64,000 nt of DNA from NCBI RefSeq assembly GCF_000699445.3, contig NC_067201.1:19071501-19135500 (forward strand), written 5' to 3'. Shown here one piece after another: positions 53,709 through 63,645 of the stretch (positions are counted from its first letter, which is position 1; the number at the start of each line of letters is the position of its first letter). Below the pieces are notes generated by a model, which was given only the letters and a program-made list of their open reading frames with translations, ran no database searches and was not told the DNA's origin. Made by a program: the position numbers and the translations under genes. This stretch comes from Schistosoma haematobium. Taxonomy: Eukaryota > Platyhelminthes > Trematoda > Strigeidida > Schistosomatidae.

Positions 53709-54084
53709 AATCCGAACCGCTCACAGTCTACCAACCCTACTATCAAACAACACCTCACTCCCATTCATCCATTTGCAAATTAATCATCTCTGTCAACACA
53801 ATCATCACTCGACAACAGCAAACACAACAGTAATAGCTCCTCACCACTACATTCAACACTAATACATGCATACACGCCTGCACACAACCACTGGGAAACC
53901 ATAATACACCACATACTAACACCAATCTCAACAATAATAAGTGCACTTCATACACTACTCACAACCACAACTTATCAGTAGACAAGAAATGTCAACTAGC
54001 CTCGTTCACACCAAACCCATCGTTGAACACACTCAATGAAACATGCGATCGAGCAAGCGTGCGAGCATGCGAGCGAGCCAATGC

Positions 54085-54170
54085 GTGAGTGAGTGAGTGA
54101 GTGAGTGAGTGAGTGAGTGAGTGAGTGAGTGAGTGAGTGAGTGAGTGAGTGAGTGAGTGAGTGAGTGAGT
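54085..54170. repeat. (GTGA)n microsatellite, 86 bp
   Basis: Pure tract of 21.5 repeats in the 3' flank of copy 98, about 106 bp past the RNA's 3' end. Confidence 0.95.
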
Positions 54171-54276
54171 AATTAAATGAGTAAGTGACAGTTGACTTCA
54201 TCTGTGTGTTGAGGATGGATAAGATTTGATTTGCACCCAACACATCCGACCACCATACTACTGTGCAATTGATATT

Positions 54277-54368
54277 AGCCCCATGTGTAGGGCTGCCAAA
54301 GAAAACTTCGATTCTTGGTCGACGGTTCTTACCATGCAACAAATCACAAGAGTAAAACCGTGACGGTT
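54277..54368 (-). ncRNA. SL RNA: SL RNA gene, copy 98 (first B-type, hybrid 5' flank)
   Basis: Exon 54333..54368. The 3' spacer carries the first microsatellite. The 5' flank is intermediate: AATCACAACTCGAC and CACTAATAGCTCC, so it keeps A-type T and G at two of five diagnostic sites. Confidence 0.95.
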
Positions 54369-54920
54369 AATCCGAACCGCTCACAGTCTACCAACCCTAC
54401 TATCAAACAACACCTCACTCCCATTCATCCATTTGCAAATTAATCATCTCTGTCAACACAATCACAACTCGACAACAGCAAACACAACACTAATAGCTCC
54501 TCACCACTACATTCAACACTAATACATGCATACACGCCTGCACACAACCACTGGGAAACCATAATACACCACATACTAACACCAATCTCAACAATAATAA
54601 GTGCACTTCATACACTACTCACAACCACAACTTATCAGTAGACAAGAAATGTCAACTAGCCTCGTTCACACCAAACCCATCGTTGAACACACTCAATGAA
54701 ACATGCGATCGAGCAAGCGTGCGAGCATGCGAGCGAGCCAATGCGTGAGTGAGTGAGTGAGTGAGTGAGTGAGTGAGTGAGTGAGTGAGTGAGTGAGTGA
54801 GTGAGTGAGTGAGTAATTAAATGAGTAAGTGACAGTTGACTTCATCTGTGTGTTGAGGATGGATAAGATTTGATTTGCACCCAACACATCCGACCACCAT
54901 ACTACTGTGCAATTGATATT
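54369..54920. other. B-type inter-gene spacer (representative, between copies 98 and 99)
   Basis: This 552-bp spacer is the A/C-rich 5' flank of copy 98 followed by the 3' flank of copy 99. The latter contains GATCGAGCAAGCGTGCGAGC, CCAATGC, the (GTGA)n tract and TAATTAAATGAGTAAGTGAC. I see no gene or recognisable promoter element. Apart from the short B-specific segments and scattered substitutions it matches the A-type spacer. Confidence 0.8.
54745..54814. repeat. (GTGA)n microsatellite, 70 bp
   Basis: Pure tract of 17.5 repeats, the shortest in region B; 3' flank of copy 99. Confidence 0.95.
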
Positions 54921-55012
54921 AGCCCCATGTGTAGGGCTGCCAAAGAAAACTTCGATTCTTGGTCGACGGTTCTTACCATGCAACAAATCACAAGAGTAAA
55001 ACCGTGACGGTT
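54921..55012 (-). ncRNA. SL RNA: SL RNA gene, copy 99
   Basis: B-type; exon 54977..55012. The 5' flank keeps one A-type base (AATCACA) and is otherwise B-type (CACTAATAACT). Confidence 0.95.
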
Positions 55013-55388
55013 AATCCGAACCGCTCACAGTCTACCAACCCTACTATCAAACAACACCTCACTCCCATTCATCCATTTGCAAATTAATCATCTCTGTCAA
55101 CACAATCACAACTCGACAACAGCAAACACAACACTAATAACTCCTCACCACTACATTCAACACTAATACATGCATACACGCCTGCACACAACCACTGGGA
55201 AACCATAATACACCACATACTAACACCAATCTCAACAATAATAAGTGCACTTCATACACTACTCACAACCACAACTTATCAGTAGACAAGAAATGTCAAC
55301 TAGCCTCGTTCACACCAAACCCATCGTTGAACACACTCAATGAAACATGCGATCGAGCAAGCGTGCGAGCATGCGAGCGAGCCAATGC

Positions 55389-55466
55389 GTGAGTGAGTGA
55401 GTGAGTGAGTGAGTGAGTGAGTGAGTGAGTGAGTGAGTGAGTGAGTGAGTGAGTGAGTGAGTGAGT
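55389..55466. repeat. (GTGA)n microsatellite, 78 bp
   Basis: Pure tract of 19.5 repeats; 3' flank of copy 100. Confidence 0.95.
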
Positions 55467-55572
55467 AATTAAATGAGTAAGTGACAGTTGACTTCATCTG
55501 TGTGTTGAGGATGGATAAGATTTGATTTGCACCCAACACATCCGACCACCATACTACTGTGCAATTGATATT

Positions 55573-55664
55573 AGCCCCATGTGTAGGGCTGCCAAAGAAA
55601 ACTTCGATTCTTGGTCGACGGTTCTTACCATGCAACAAATCACAAGAGTAAAACCGTGACGGTT
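55573..55664 (-). ncRNA. SL RNA: SL RNA gene, copy 100
   Basis: B-type; exon 55629..55664. First unit with the full B-type 5' flank (AACCACA, CACTAATAACT). Confidence 0.95.
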
Positions 55665-56040
55665 AATCCGAACCGCTCACAGTCTACCAACCCTACTATC
55701 AAACAACACCTCACTCCCATTCATCCATTTGCAAATTAATCATCTCTGTCAACACAACCACAACTCGACAACAGCAAACACAACACTAATAACTCCTCAC
55801 CACTACATTCAACACTAATACATGCATACACGCCTGCACACAACCACTGGGAAACCATAATACACCACATACTAACACCAATCTCAACAATAATAAGTGC
55901 ACTTCATACACTACTCACAACCACAACTTATCAGTAGACAAGAAATGTCAACTAGCCTCGTTCACACCAAACCCATCGTTGAACACACTCAATGAAACAT
56001 GCGATCGAGCAAGCGTGCGAGCATGCGAGCGAGCCAATGC

Positions 56041-56141
56041 GTGAGTGAGTGAGTGAGTGAGTGAGTGAGTGGTGAGTGAGTGAGTGAGTGAGTGAGTGAG
56101 TGAGTGAGTGAGTGAGTGAGTGAGTGAGTGAGTGAGTGAGT
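56041..56141. repeat. (GTGA)n microsatellite, 101 bp
   Basis: One GTG triplet interruption at about 56068-56071; 3' flank of copy 101. Confidence 0.95.
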
Positions 56142-56247
56142 AATTAAATGAGTAAGTGACAGTTGACTTCATCTGTGTGTTGAGGATGGATAAGATTTGA
56201 TTTGCACCCAACACATCCGACCACCATACTACTGTGCAATTGATATT

Positions 56248-56339
56248 AGCCCCATGTGTAGGGCTGCCAAAGAAAACTTCGATTCTTGGTCGACGGTTCT
56301 TACCATGCAACAAATCACAAGAGTAAAACCGTGACGGTT
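56248..56339 (-). ncRNA. SL RNA: SL RNA gene, copy 101 (mosaic 5' flank)
   Basis: B-type; exon 56304..56339. The 5' flank is a mosaic: AATCATCAACTCGAC (A-like with one extra A) and CAGTAATAACT (A-type G, then B-type A). Confidence 0.95.
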
Positions 56340-56716
56340 AATCCGAACCGCTCACAGTCTACCAACCCTACTATCAAACAACACCTCACTCCCATTCATC
56401 CATTTGCAAATTAATCATCTCTGTCAACACAATCATCAACTCGACAACAGCAAACACAACAGTAATAACTCCTCACCACTACATTCAACACTAATACATG
56501 CATACACGCCTGCACACAACCACTGGGAAACCATAATACACCACATACTAACACCAATCTCAACAATAATAAGTGCACTTCATACACTACTCACAACCAC
56601 AACTTATCAGTAGACAAGAAATGTCAACTAGCCTCGTTCACACCAAACCCATCGTTGAACACACTCAATGAAACATGCGATCGAGCAAGCGTGCGAGCAT
56701 GCGAGCGAGCCAATGC

Positions 56717-56797
56717 GTGAGTGAGTGGTGAGTGAGTGAGTGAGTGAGTGAGTGAGTGAGTGAGTGAGTGAGTGAGTGAGTGAGTGAGTGAGTGAGT
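56717..56797. repeat. (GTGA)n microsatellite, 81 bp
   Basis: One GTG triplet interruption near the left end (about 56725-56729); 3' flank of copy 102. Confidence 0.95.
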
Positions 56798-56903
56798 AAT
56801 TAAATGAGTAAGTGACAGTTGACTTCATCTGTGTGTTGAGGATGGATAAGATTTGATTTGCACCCAACACATCCGACCACCATACTACTGTGCAATTGAT
56901 ATT

Positions 56904-56995
56904 AGCCCCATGTGTAGGGCTGCCAAAGAAAACTTCGATTCTTGGTCGACGGTTCTTACCATGCAACAAATCACAAGAGTAAAACCGTGACGGTT
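56904..56995 (-). ncRNA. SL RNA: SL RNA gene, copy 102
   Basis: B-type; exon 56960..56995. Confidence 0.95.
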
Positions 56996-57371
56996 AATCC
57001 GAACCGCTCACAGTCTACCAACCCTACTATCAAACAACACCTCACTCCCATTCATCCATTTGCAAATTAATCATCTCTGTCAACACAACCACAACTCGAC
57101 AACAGCAAACACAACACTAATAACTCCTCACCACTACATTCAACACTAATACATGCATACACGCCTGCACACAACCACTGGGAAACCATAATACACCACA
57201 TACTAACACCAATCTCAACAATAATAAGTGCACTTCATACACTACTCACAACCACAACTTATCAGTAGACAAGAAATGTCAACTAGCCTCGTTCACACCA
57301 AACCCATCGTTGAACACACTCAATGAAACATGCGATCGAGCAAGCGTGCGAGCATGCGAGCGAGCCAATGC

Positions 57372-57445
57372 GTGAGTGAGTGAGTGAGTGAGTGAGTGAG
57401 TGAGTGAGTGAGTGAGTGAGTGAGTGAGTGAGTGAGTGAGTGAGT
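57372..57445. repeat. (GTGA)n microsatellite, 74 bp
   Basis: Pure tract of 18.5 repeats; 3' flank of copy 103. Confidence 0.95.
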
Positions 57446-57551
57446 AATTAAATGAGTAAGTGACAGTTGACTTCATCTGTGTGTTGAGGATGGATAAGAT
57501 TTGATTTGCACCCAACACATCCGACCACCATACTACTGTGCAATTGATATT

Positions 57552-57643
57552 AGCCCCATGTGTAGGGCTGCCAAAGAAAACTTCGATTCTTGGTCGACGG
57601 TTCTTACCATGCAACAAATCACAAGAGTAAAACCGTGACGGTT
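57552..57643 (-). ncRNA. SL RNA: SL RNA gene, copy 103
   Basis: B-type; exon 57608..57643. Its distant 5' flank carries the private substitutions at 57935 and 57957-57958. Confidence 0.95.
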
Positions 57644-58019
57644 AATCCGAACCGCTCACAGTCTACCAACCCTACTATCAAACAACACCTCACTCCCATT
57701 CATCCATTTGCAAATTAATCATCTCTGTCAACACAACCACAACTCGACAACAGCAAACACAACACTAATAACTCCTCACCACTACATTCAACACTAATAC
57801 ATGCATACACGCCTGCACACAACCACTGGGAAACCATAATACACCACATACTAACACCAATCTCAACAATAATAAGTGCACTTCATACACTACTCACAAC
57901 CACAACTTATCAGTAGACAAGAAATGTCAACTAGTCTCGTTCACACCAAACCCATCAATGAACACACTCAATGAAACATGCGATCGAGCAAGCGTGCGAG
58001 CATGCGAGCGAGCCAATGC

Positions 58020-58097
58020 GTGAGTGAGTGAGTGAGTGAGTGAGTGAGTGAGTGAGTGAGTGAGTGAGTGAGTGAGTGAGTGAGTGAGTGAGTGAGT
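58020..58097. repeat. (GTGA)n microsatellite, 78 bp
   Basis: Pure tract of 19.5 repeats; 3' flank of copy 104. Confidence 0.95.
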
Positions 58098-58203
58098 AAT
58101 TAAATGAGTAAGTGACAGTTGACTTCATCTGTGTGTTGAGGATGGATAAGATTTGATTTGCACCCAACACATCCGACCACCATACTACTGTGCAATTGAT
58201 ATT

Positions 58204-58295
58204 AGCCCCATGTGTAGGGCTGCCAAAGAAAACTTCGATTCTTGGTCGACGGTTCTTACCATGCAACAAATCACAAGAGTAAAACCGTGACGGTT
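58204..58295 (-). ncRNA. SL RNA: SL RNA gene, copy 104
   Basis: B-type; exon 58260..58295. Confidence 0.95.
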
Positions 58296-58671
58296 AATCC
58301 GAACCGCTCACAGTCTACCAACCCTACTATCAAACAACACCTCACTCCCATTCATCCATTTGCAAATTAATCATCTCTGTCAACACAACCACAACTCGAC
58401 AACAGCAAACACAACACTAATAACTCCTCACCACTACATTCAACACTAATACATGCATACACGCCTGCACACAACCACTGGGAAACCATAATACACCACA
58501 TACTAACACCAATCTCAACAATAATAAGTGCACTTCATACACTACTCACAACCACAACTTATCAGTAGACAAGAAATGTCAACTAGCCTCGTTCACACCA
58601 AACCCATCGTTGAACACACTCAATGAAACATGCGATCGAGCAAGCGTGCGAGCATGCGAGCGAGCCAATGC

Positions 58672-58776
58672 GTGAGTGAGTGAGTGAGTGAGTGGTGAGT
58701 GAGTGAGTGAGTGAGTGAGTGAGTGAGTGAGTGAGTGAGTGAGTGAGTGAGTGAGTGAGTGAGTGAGTGAGTGAGT
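58672..58776. repeat. (GTGA)n microsatellite, 105 bp
   Basis: One GTG triplet interruption at about 58692-58696; 3' flank of copy 105. Confidence 0.95.
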
Positions 58777-58882
58777 AATTAAATGAGTAAGTGACAGTTG
58801 ACTTCATCTGTGTGTTGAGGATGGATAAGATTTGATTTGCACCCAACACATCCGACCACCATACTACTGTGCAATTGATATT

Positions 58883-58974
58883 AGCCCCATGTGTAGGGCT
58901 GCCAAAGAAAACTTCGATTCTTGGTCGACGGTTCTTACCATGCAACAAATCACAAGAGTAAAACCGTGACGGTT
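58883..58974 (-). ncRNA. SL RNA: SL RNA gene, copy 105
   Basis: B-type; exon 58939..58974. Confidence 0.95.
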
Positions 58975-59350
58975 AATCCGAACCGCTCACAGTCTACCAA
59001 CCCTACTATCAAACAACACCTCACTCCCATTCATCCATTTGCAAATTAATCATCTCTGTCAACACAACCACAACTCGACAACAGCAAACACAACACTAAT
59101 AACTCCTCACCACTACATTCAACACTAATACATGCATACACGCCTGCACACAACCACTGGGAAACCATAATACACCACATACTAACACCAATCTCAACAA
59201 TAATAAGTGCACTTCATACACTACTCACAACCACAACTTATCAGTAGACAAGAAATGTCAACTAGCCTCGTTCACACCAAACCCATCGTTGAACACACTC
59301 AATGAAACATGCGATCGAGCAAGCGTGCGAGCATGCGAGCGAGCCAATGC

Positions 59351-59434
59351 GTGGTGGTGAGTGAGTGAGTGAGTGAGTGAGTGAGTGAGTGAGTGAGTGA
59401 GTGAGTGAGTGAGTGAGTGAGTGAGTGAGTGAGT
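59351..59434. repeat. (GTGA)n microsatellite, 84 bp
   Basis: Starts with two consecutive GTG triplets (GTGGTGGTGA); 3' flank of copy 106. Confidence 0.95.
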
Positions 59435-59540
59435 AATTAAATGAGTAAGTGACAGTTGACTTCATCTGTGTGTTGAGGATGGATAAGATTTGATTTGCAC
59501 CCAACACATCCGACCACCATACTACTGTGCAATTGATATT

Positions 59541-59632
59541 AGCCCCATGTGTAGGGCTGCCAAAGAAAACTTCGATTCTTGGTCGACGGTTCTTACCATG
59601 CAACAAATCACAAGAGTAAAACCGTGACGGTT
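59541..59632 (-). ncRNA. SL RNA: SL RNA gene, copy 106
   Basis: B-type; exon 59597..59632. The 5' flank has B-type AACCACA but A-type G in CACTAATAGCT. Confidence 0.95.
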
Positions 59633-60008
59633 AATCCGAACCGCTCACAGTCTACCAACCCTACTATCAAACAACACCTCACTCCCATTCATCCATTTGC
59701 AAATTAATCATCTCTGTCAACACAACCACAACTCGACAACAGCAAACACAACACTAATAGCTCCTCACCACTACATTCAACACTAATACATGCATACACG
59801 CCTGCACACAACCACTGGGAAACCATAATACACCACATACTAACACCAATCTCAACAATAATAAGTGCACTTCATACACTACTCACAACCACAACTTATC
59901 AGTAGACAAGAAATGTCAACTAGCCTCGTTCACACCAAACCCATCGTTGAACACACTCAATGAAACATGCGATCGAGCAAGCGTGCGAGCATGCGAGCGA
60001 GCCAATGC

Positions 60009-60102
60009 GTGAGTGAGTGAGTGAGTGAGTGAGTGAGTGAGTGAGTGAGTGAGTGAGTGAGTGAGTGAGTGAGTGAGTGAGTGAGTGAGTGAGTGAGTGA
60101 GT
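60009..60102. repeat. (GTGA)n microsatellite, 94 bp
   Basis: Pure tract of 23.5 repeats; 3' flank of copy 107. Confidence 0.95.
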
Positions 60103-60208
60103 AATTAAATGAGTAAGTGACAGTTGACTTCATCTGTGTGTTGAGGATGGATAAGATTTGATTTGCACCCAACACATCCGACCACCATACTACTGTGCAA
60201 TTGATATT

Positions 60209-60300
60209 AGCCCCATGTGTAGGGCTGCCAAAGAAAACTTCGATTCTTGGTCGACGGTTCTTACCATGCAACAAATCACAAGAGTAAAACCGTGACGGTT
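60209..60300 (-). ncRNA. SL RNA: SL RNA gene, copy 107
   Basis: B-type; exon 60265..60300. Confidence 0.95.
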
Positions 60301-60676
60301 AATCCGAACCGCTCACAGTCTACCAACCCTACTATCAAACAACACCTCACTCCCATTCATCCATTTGCAAATTAATCATCTCTGTCAACACAACCACAAC
60401 TCGACAACAGCAAACACAACACTAATAACTCCTCACCACTACATTCAACACTAATACATGCATACACGCCTGCACACAACCACTGGGAAACCATAATACA
60501 CCACATACTAACACCAATCTCAACAATAATAAGTGCACTTCATACACTACTCACAACCACAACTTATCAGTAGACAAGAAATGTCAACTAGCCTCGTTCA
60601 CACCAAACCCATCGTTGAACACACTCAATGAAACATGCGATCGAGCAAGCGTGCGAGCATGCGAGCGAGCCAATGC

Positions 60677-60758
60677 GTGAGTGAGTGAGTGAGTGAGTGA
60701 GTGAGTGAGTGAGTGAGTGAGTGAGTGAGTGAGTGAGTGAGTGAGTGAGTGAGTGAGT
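60677..60758. repeat. (GTGA)n microsatellite, 82 bp
   Basis: Pure tract of 20.5 repeats; 3' flank of copy 108. Confidence 0.95.
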
Positions 60759-60864
60759 AATTAAATGAGTAAGTGACAGTTGACTTCATCTGTGTGTTGA
60801 GGATGGATAAGATTTGATTTGCACCCAACACATCCGACCACCATACTACTGTGCAATTGATATT

Positions 60865-60956
60865 AGCCCCATGTGTAGGGCTGCCAAAGAAAACTTCGAT
60901 TCTTGGTCGACGGTTCTTACCATGCAACAAATCACAAGAGTAAAACCGTGACGGTT
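60865..60956 (-). ncRNA. SL RNA: SL RNA gene, copy 108
   Basis: B-type; exon 60921..60956. Confidence 0.95.
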
Positions 60957-61332
60957 AATCCGAACCGCTCACAGTCTACCAACCCTACTATCAAACAACA
61001 CCTCACTCCCATTCATCCATTTGCAAATTAATCATCTCTGTCAACACAACCACAACTCGACAACAGCAAACACAACACTAATAACTCCTCACCACTACAT
61101 TCAACACTAATACATGCATACACGCCTGCACACAACCACTGGGAAACCATAATACACCACATACTAACACCAATCTCAACAATAATAAGTGCACTTCATA
61201 CACTACTCACAACCACAACTTATCAGTAGACAAGAAATGTCAACTAGCCTCGTTCACACCAAACCCATCGTTGAACACACTCAATGAAACATGCGATCGA
61301 GCAAGCGTGCGAGCATGCGAGCGAGCCAATGC

Positions 61333-61430
61333 GTGAGTGAGTGAGTGAGTGAGTGAGTGAGTGAGTGAGTGAGTGAGTGAGTGAGTGAGTGAGTGAGTGA
61401 GTGAGTGAGTGAGTGAGTGAGTGAGTGAGT
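61333..61430. repeat. (GTGA)n microsatellite, 98 bp
   Basis: Pure tract of 24.5 repeats, the longest uninterrupted one; 3' flank of copy 109. Confidence 0.95.
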
Positions 61431-61536
61431 AATTAAATGAGTAAGTGACAGTTGACTTCATCTGTGTGTTGAGGATGGATAAGATTTGATTTGCACCCAA
61501 CACATCCGACCACCATACTACTGTGCAATTGATATT

Positions 61537-61628
61537 AGCCCCATGTGTAGGGCTGCCAAAGAAAACTTCGATTCTTGGTCGACGGTTCTTACCATGCAAC
61601 AAATCACAAGAGTAAAACCGTGACGGTT
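61537..61628 (-). ncRNA. SL RNA: SL RNA gene, copy 109
   Basis: B-type; exon 61593..61628. Confidence 0.95.
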
Positions 61629-62004
61629 AATCCGAACCGCTCACAGTCTACCAACCCTACTATCAAACAACACCTCACTCCCATTCATCCATTTGCAAAT
61701 TAATCATCTCTGTCAACACAACCACAACTCGACAACAGCAAACACAACACTAATAACTCCTCACCACTACATTCAACACTAATACATGCATACACGCCTG
61801 CACACAACCACTGGGAAACCATAATACACCACATACTAACACCAATCTCAACAATAATAAGTGCACTTCATACACTACTCACAACCACAACTTATCAGTA
61901 GACAAGAAATGTCAACTAGCCTCGTTCACACCAAACCCATCGTTGAACACACTCAATGAAACATGCGATCGAGCAAGCGTGCGAGCATGCGAGCGAGCCA
62001 ATGC

Positions 62005-62123
62005 GTGAGTGGTGAGTGAGTGAGTGGTGAGTGAGTGAGTGAGTGGTGAGTGAGTGAGTGAGTGAGTGAGTGAGTGAGTGAGTGAGTGAGTGAGTGAGTG
62101 AGTGAGTGAGTGAGTGAGTGAGT
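62005..62123. repeat. (GTGA)n microsatellite, 119 bp
   Basis: Longest tract, with three GTG triplet interruptions in its left half; 3' flank of copy 110. Confidence 0.95.
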
Positions 62124-62229
62124 AATTAAATGAGTAAGTGACAGTTGACTTCATCTGTGTGTTGAGGATGGATAAGATTTGATTTGCACCCAACACATCC
62201 GACCACCATACTACTGTGCAATTGATATT

Positions 62230-62321
62230 AGCCCCATGTGTAGGGCTGCCAAAGAAAACTTCGATTCTTGGTCGACGGTTCTTACCATGCAACAAATCAC
62301 AAGAGTAAAACCGTGACGGTT
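62230..62321 (-). ncRNA. SL RNA: SL RNA gene, copy 110
   Basis: B-type, in the longest unit (693 bp); exon 62286..62321. Confidence 0.95.
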
Positions 62322-62697
62322 AATCCGAACCGCTCACAGTCTACCAACCCTACTATCAAACAACACCTCACTCCCATTCATCCATTTGCAAATTAATCAT
62401 CTCTGTCAACACAACCACAACTCGACAACAGCAAACACAACACTAATAACTCCTCACCACTACATTCAACACTAATACATGCATACACGCCTGCACACAA
62501 CCACTGGGAAACCATAATACACCACATACTAACACCAATCTCAACAATAATAAGTGCACTTCATACACTACTCACAACCACAACTTATCAGTAGACAAGA
62601 AATGTCAACTAGCCTCGTTCACACCAAACCCATCGTTGAACACACTCAATGAAACATGCGATCGAGCAAGCGTGCGAGCATGCGAGCGAGCCAATGC

Positions 62698-62791
62698 GTG
62701 AGTGAGTGAGTGAGTGAGTGAGTGAGTGAGTGAGTGAGTGAGTGAGTGAGTGAGTGAGTGAGTGAGTGAGTGAGTGAGTGAGTGAGTGAGT
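62698..62791. repeat. (GTGA)n microsatellite, 94 bp
   Basis: Pure tract of 23.5 repeats; 3' flank of copy 111. Confidence 0.95.
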
Positions 62792-62897
62792 AATTAAATG
62801 AGTAAGTGACAGTTGACTTCATCTGTGTGTTGAGGATGGATAAGATTTGATTTGCACCCAACACATCCGACCACCATACTACTGTGCAATTGATATT

Positions 62898-62989
62898 AGC
62901 CCCATGTGTAGGGCTGCCAAAGAAAACTTCGATTCTTGGTCGACGGTTCTTACCATGCAACAAATCACAAGAGTAAAACCGTGACGGTT
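62898..62989 (-). ncRNA. SL RNA: SL RNA gene, copy 111
   Basis: B-type; exon 62954..62989. Confidence 0.95.
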
Positions 62990-63365
62990 AATCCGAACCG
63001 CTCACAGTCTACCAACCCTACTATCAAACAACACCTCACTCCCATTCATCCATTTGCAAATTAATCATCTCTGTCAACACAACCACAACTCGACAACAGC
63101 AAACACAACACTAATAACTCCTCACCACTACATTCAACACTAATACATGCATACACGCCTGCACACAACCACTGGGAAACCATAATACACCACATACTAA
63201 CACCAATCTCAACAATAATAAGTGCACTTCATACACTACTCACAACCACAACTTATCAGTAGACAAGAAATGTCAACTAGCCTCGTTCACACCAAACCCA
63301 TCGTTGAACACACTCAATGAAACATGCGATCGAGCAAGCGTGCGAGCATGCGAGCGAGCCAATGC

Positions 63366-63447
63366 GTGAGTGAGTGAGTGAGTGAGTGAGTGAGTGAGTG
63401 AGTGAGTGAGTGAGTGAGTGAGTGAGTGAGTGAGTGAGTGAGTGAGT
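63366..63447. repeat. (GTGA)n microsatellite, 82 bp
   Basis: Pure tract of 20.5 repeats; 3' flank of copy 112. Confidence 0.95.
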
Positions 63448-63553
63448 AATTAAATGAGTAAGTGACAGTTGACTTCATCTGTGTGTTGAGGATGGATAAG
63501 ATTTGATTTGCACCCAACACATCCGACCACCATACTACTGTGCAATTGATATT

Positions 63554-63645
63554 AGCCCCATGTGTAGGGCTGCCAAAGAAAACTTCGATTCTTGGTCGAC
63601 GGTTCTTACCATGCAACAAATCACAAGAGTAAAACCGTGACGGTT
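63554..63645 (-). ncRNA. SL RNA: SL RNA gene, copy 112
   Basis: B-type; exon 63610..63645. Last complete gene in the window. Confidence 0.95.

Larger units (their letters stand above)
1..54042 (-). repeat. Region A: homogeneous 556-bp tandem SL RNA gene array (copies 1-97)
   Basis: The same 556-bp unit repeats head to tail about 97 times, each unit holding one SL RNA gene on the minus strand. Copy n lies at 244+556(n-1) to 335+556(n-1), less 1, 2 and 3 bases after the single-base deletions near 11000, 15447 and 30458. Each unit has a 92-bp gene and a 464-bp spacer. Its 3' spacer keeps only a 10-bp remnant of the microsatellite seen in region B. Other variants noticed are A to C at 13054 and T to A at 36712. 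I compared copies by reading and by conceptual translation of recurrent frames, so isolated synonymous or spacer changes may have escaped me. The left edge is outside the window. The right edge is placed just before the first B-type base at 54043; the true junction lies between 53837 and 54042. Confidence 0.97.

Noticed and set aside
53992..54342. Longer frames with Ser-Leu-Thr-His repeats in region B
   Set aside because: The peptide repeat is simply the (GTGA)n tetranucleotide read on the minus strand, and its length and end change between units.
56404..56613. 69-aa plus-strand frame unique to one B unit
   Set aside because: It exists only because of one inserted base in a mosaic spacer; no other unit keeps it open.
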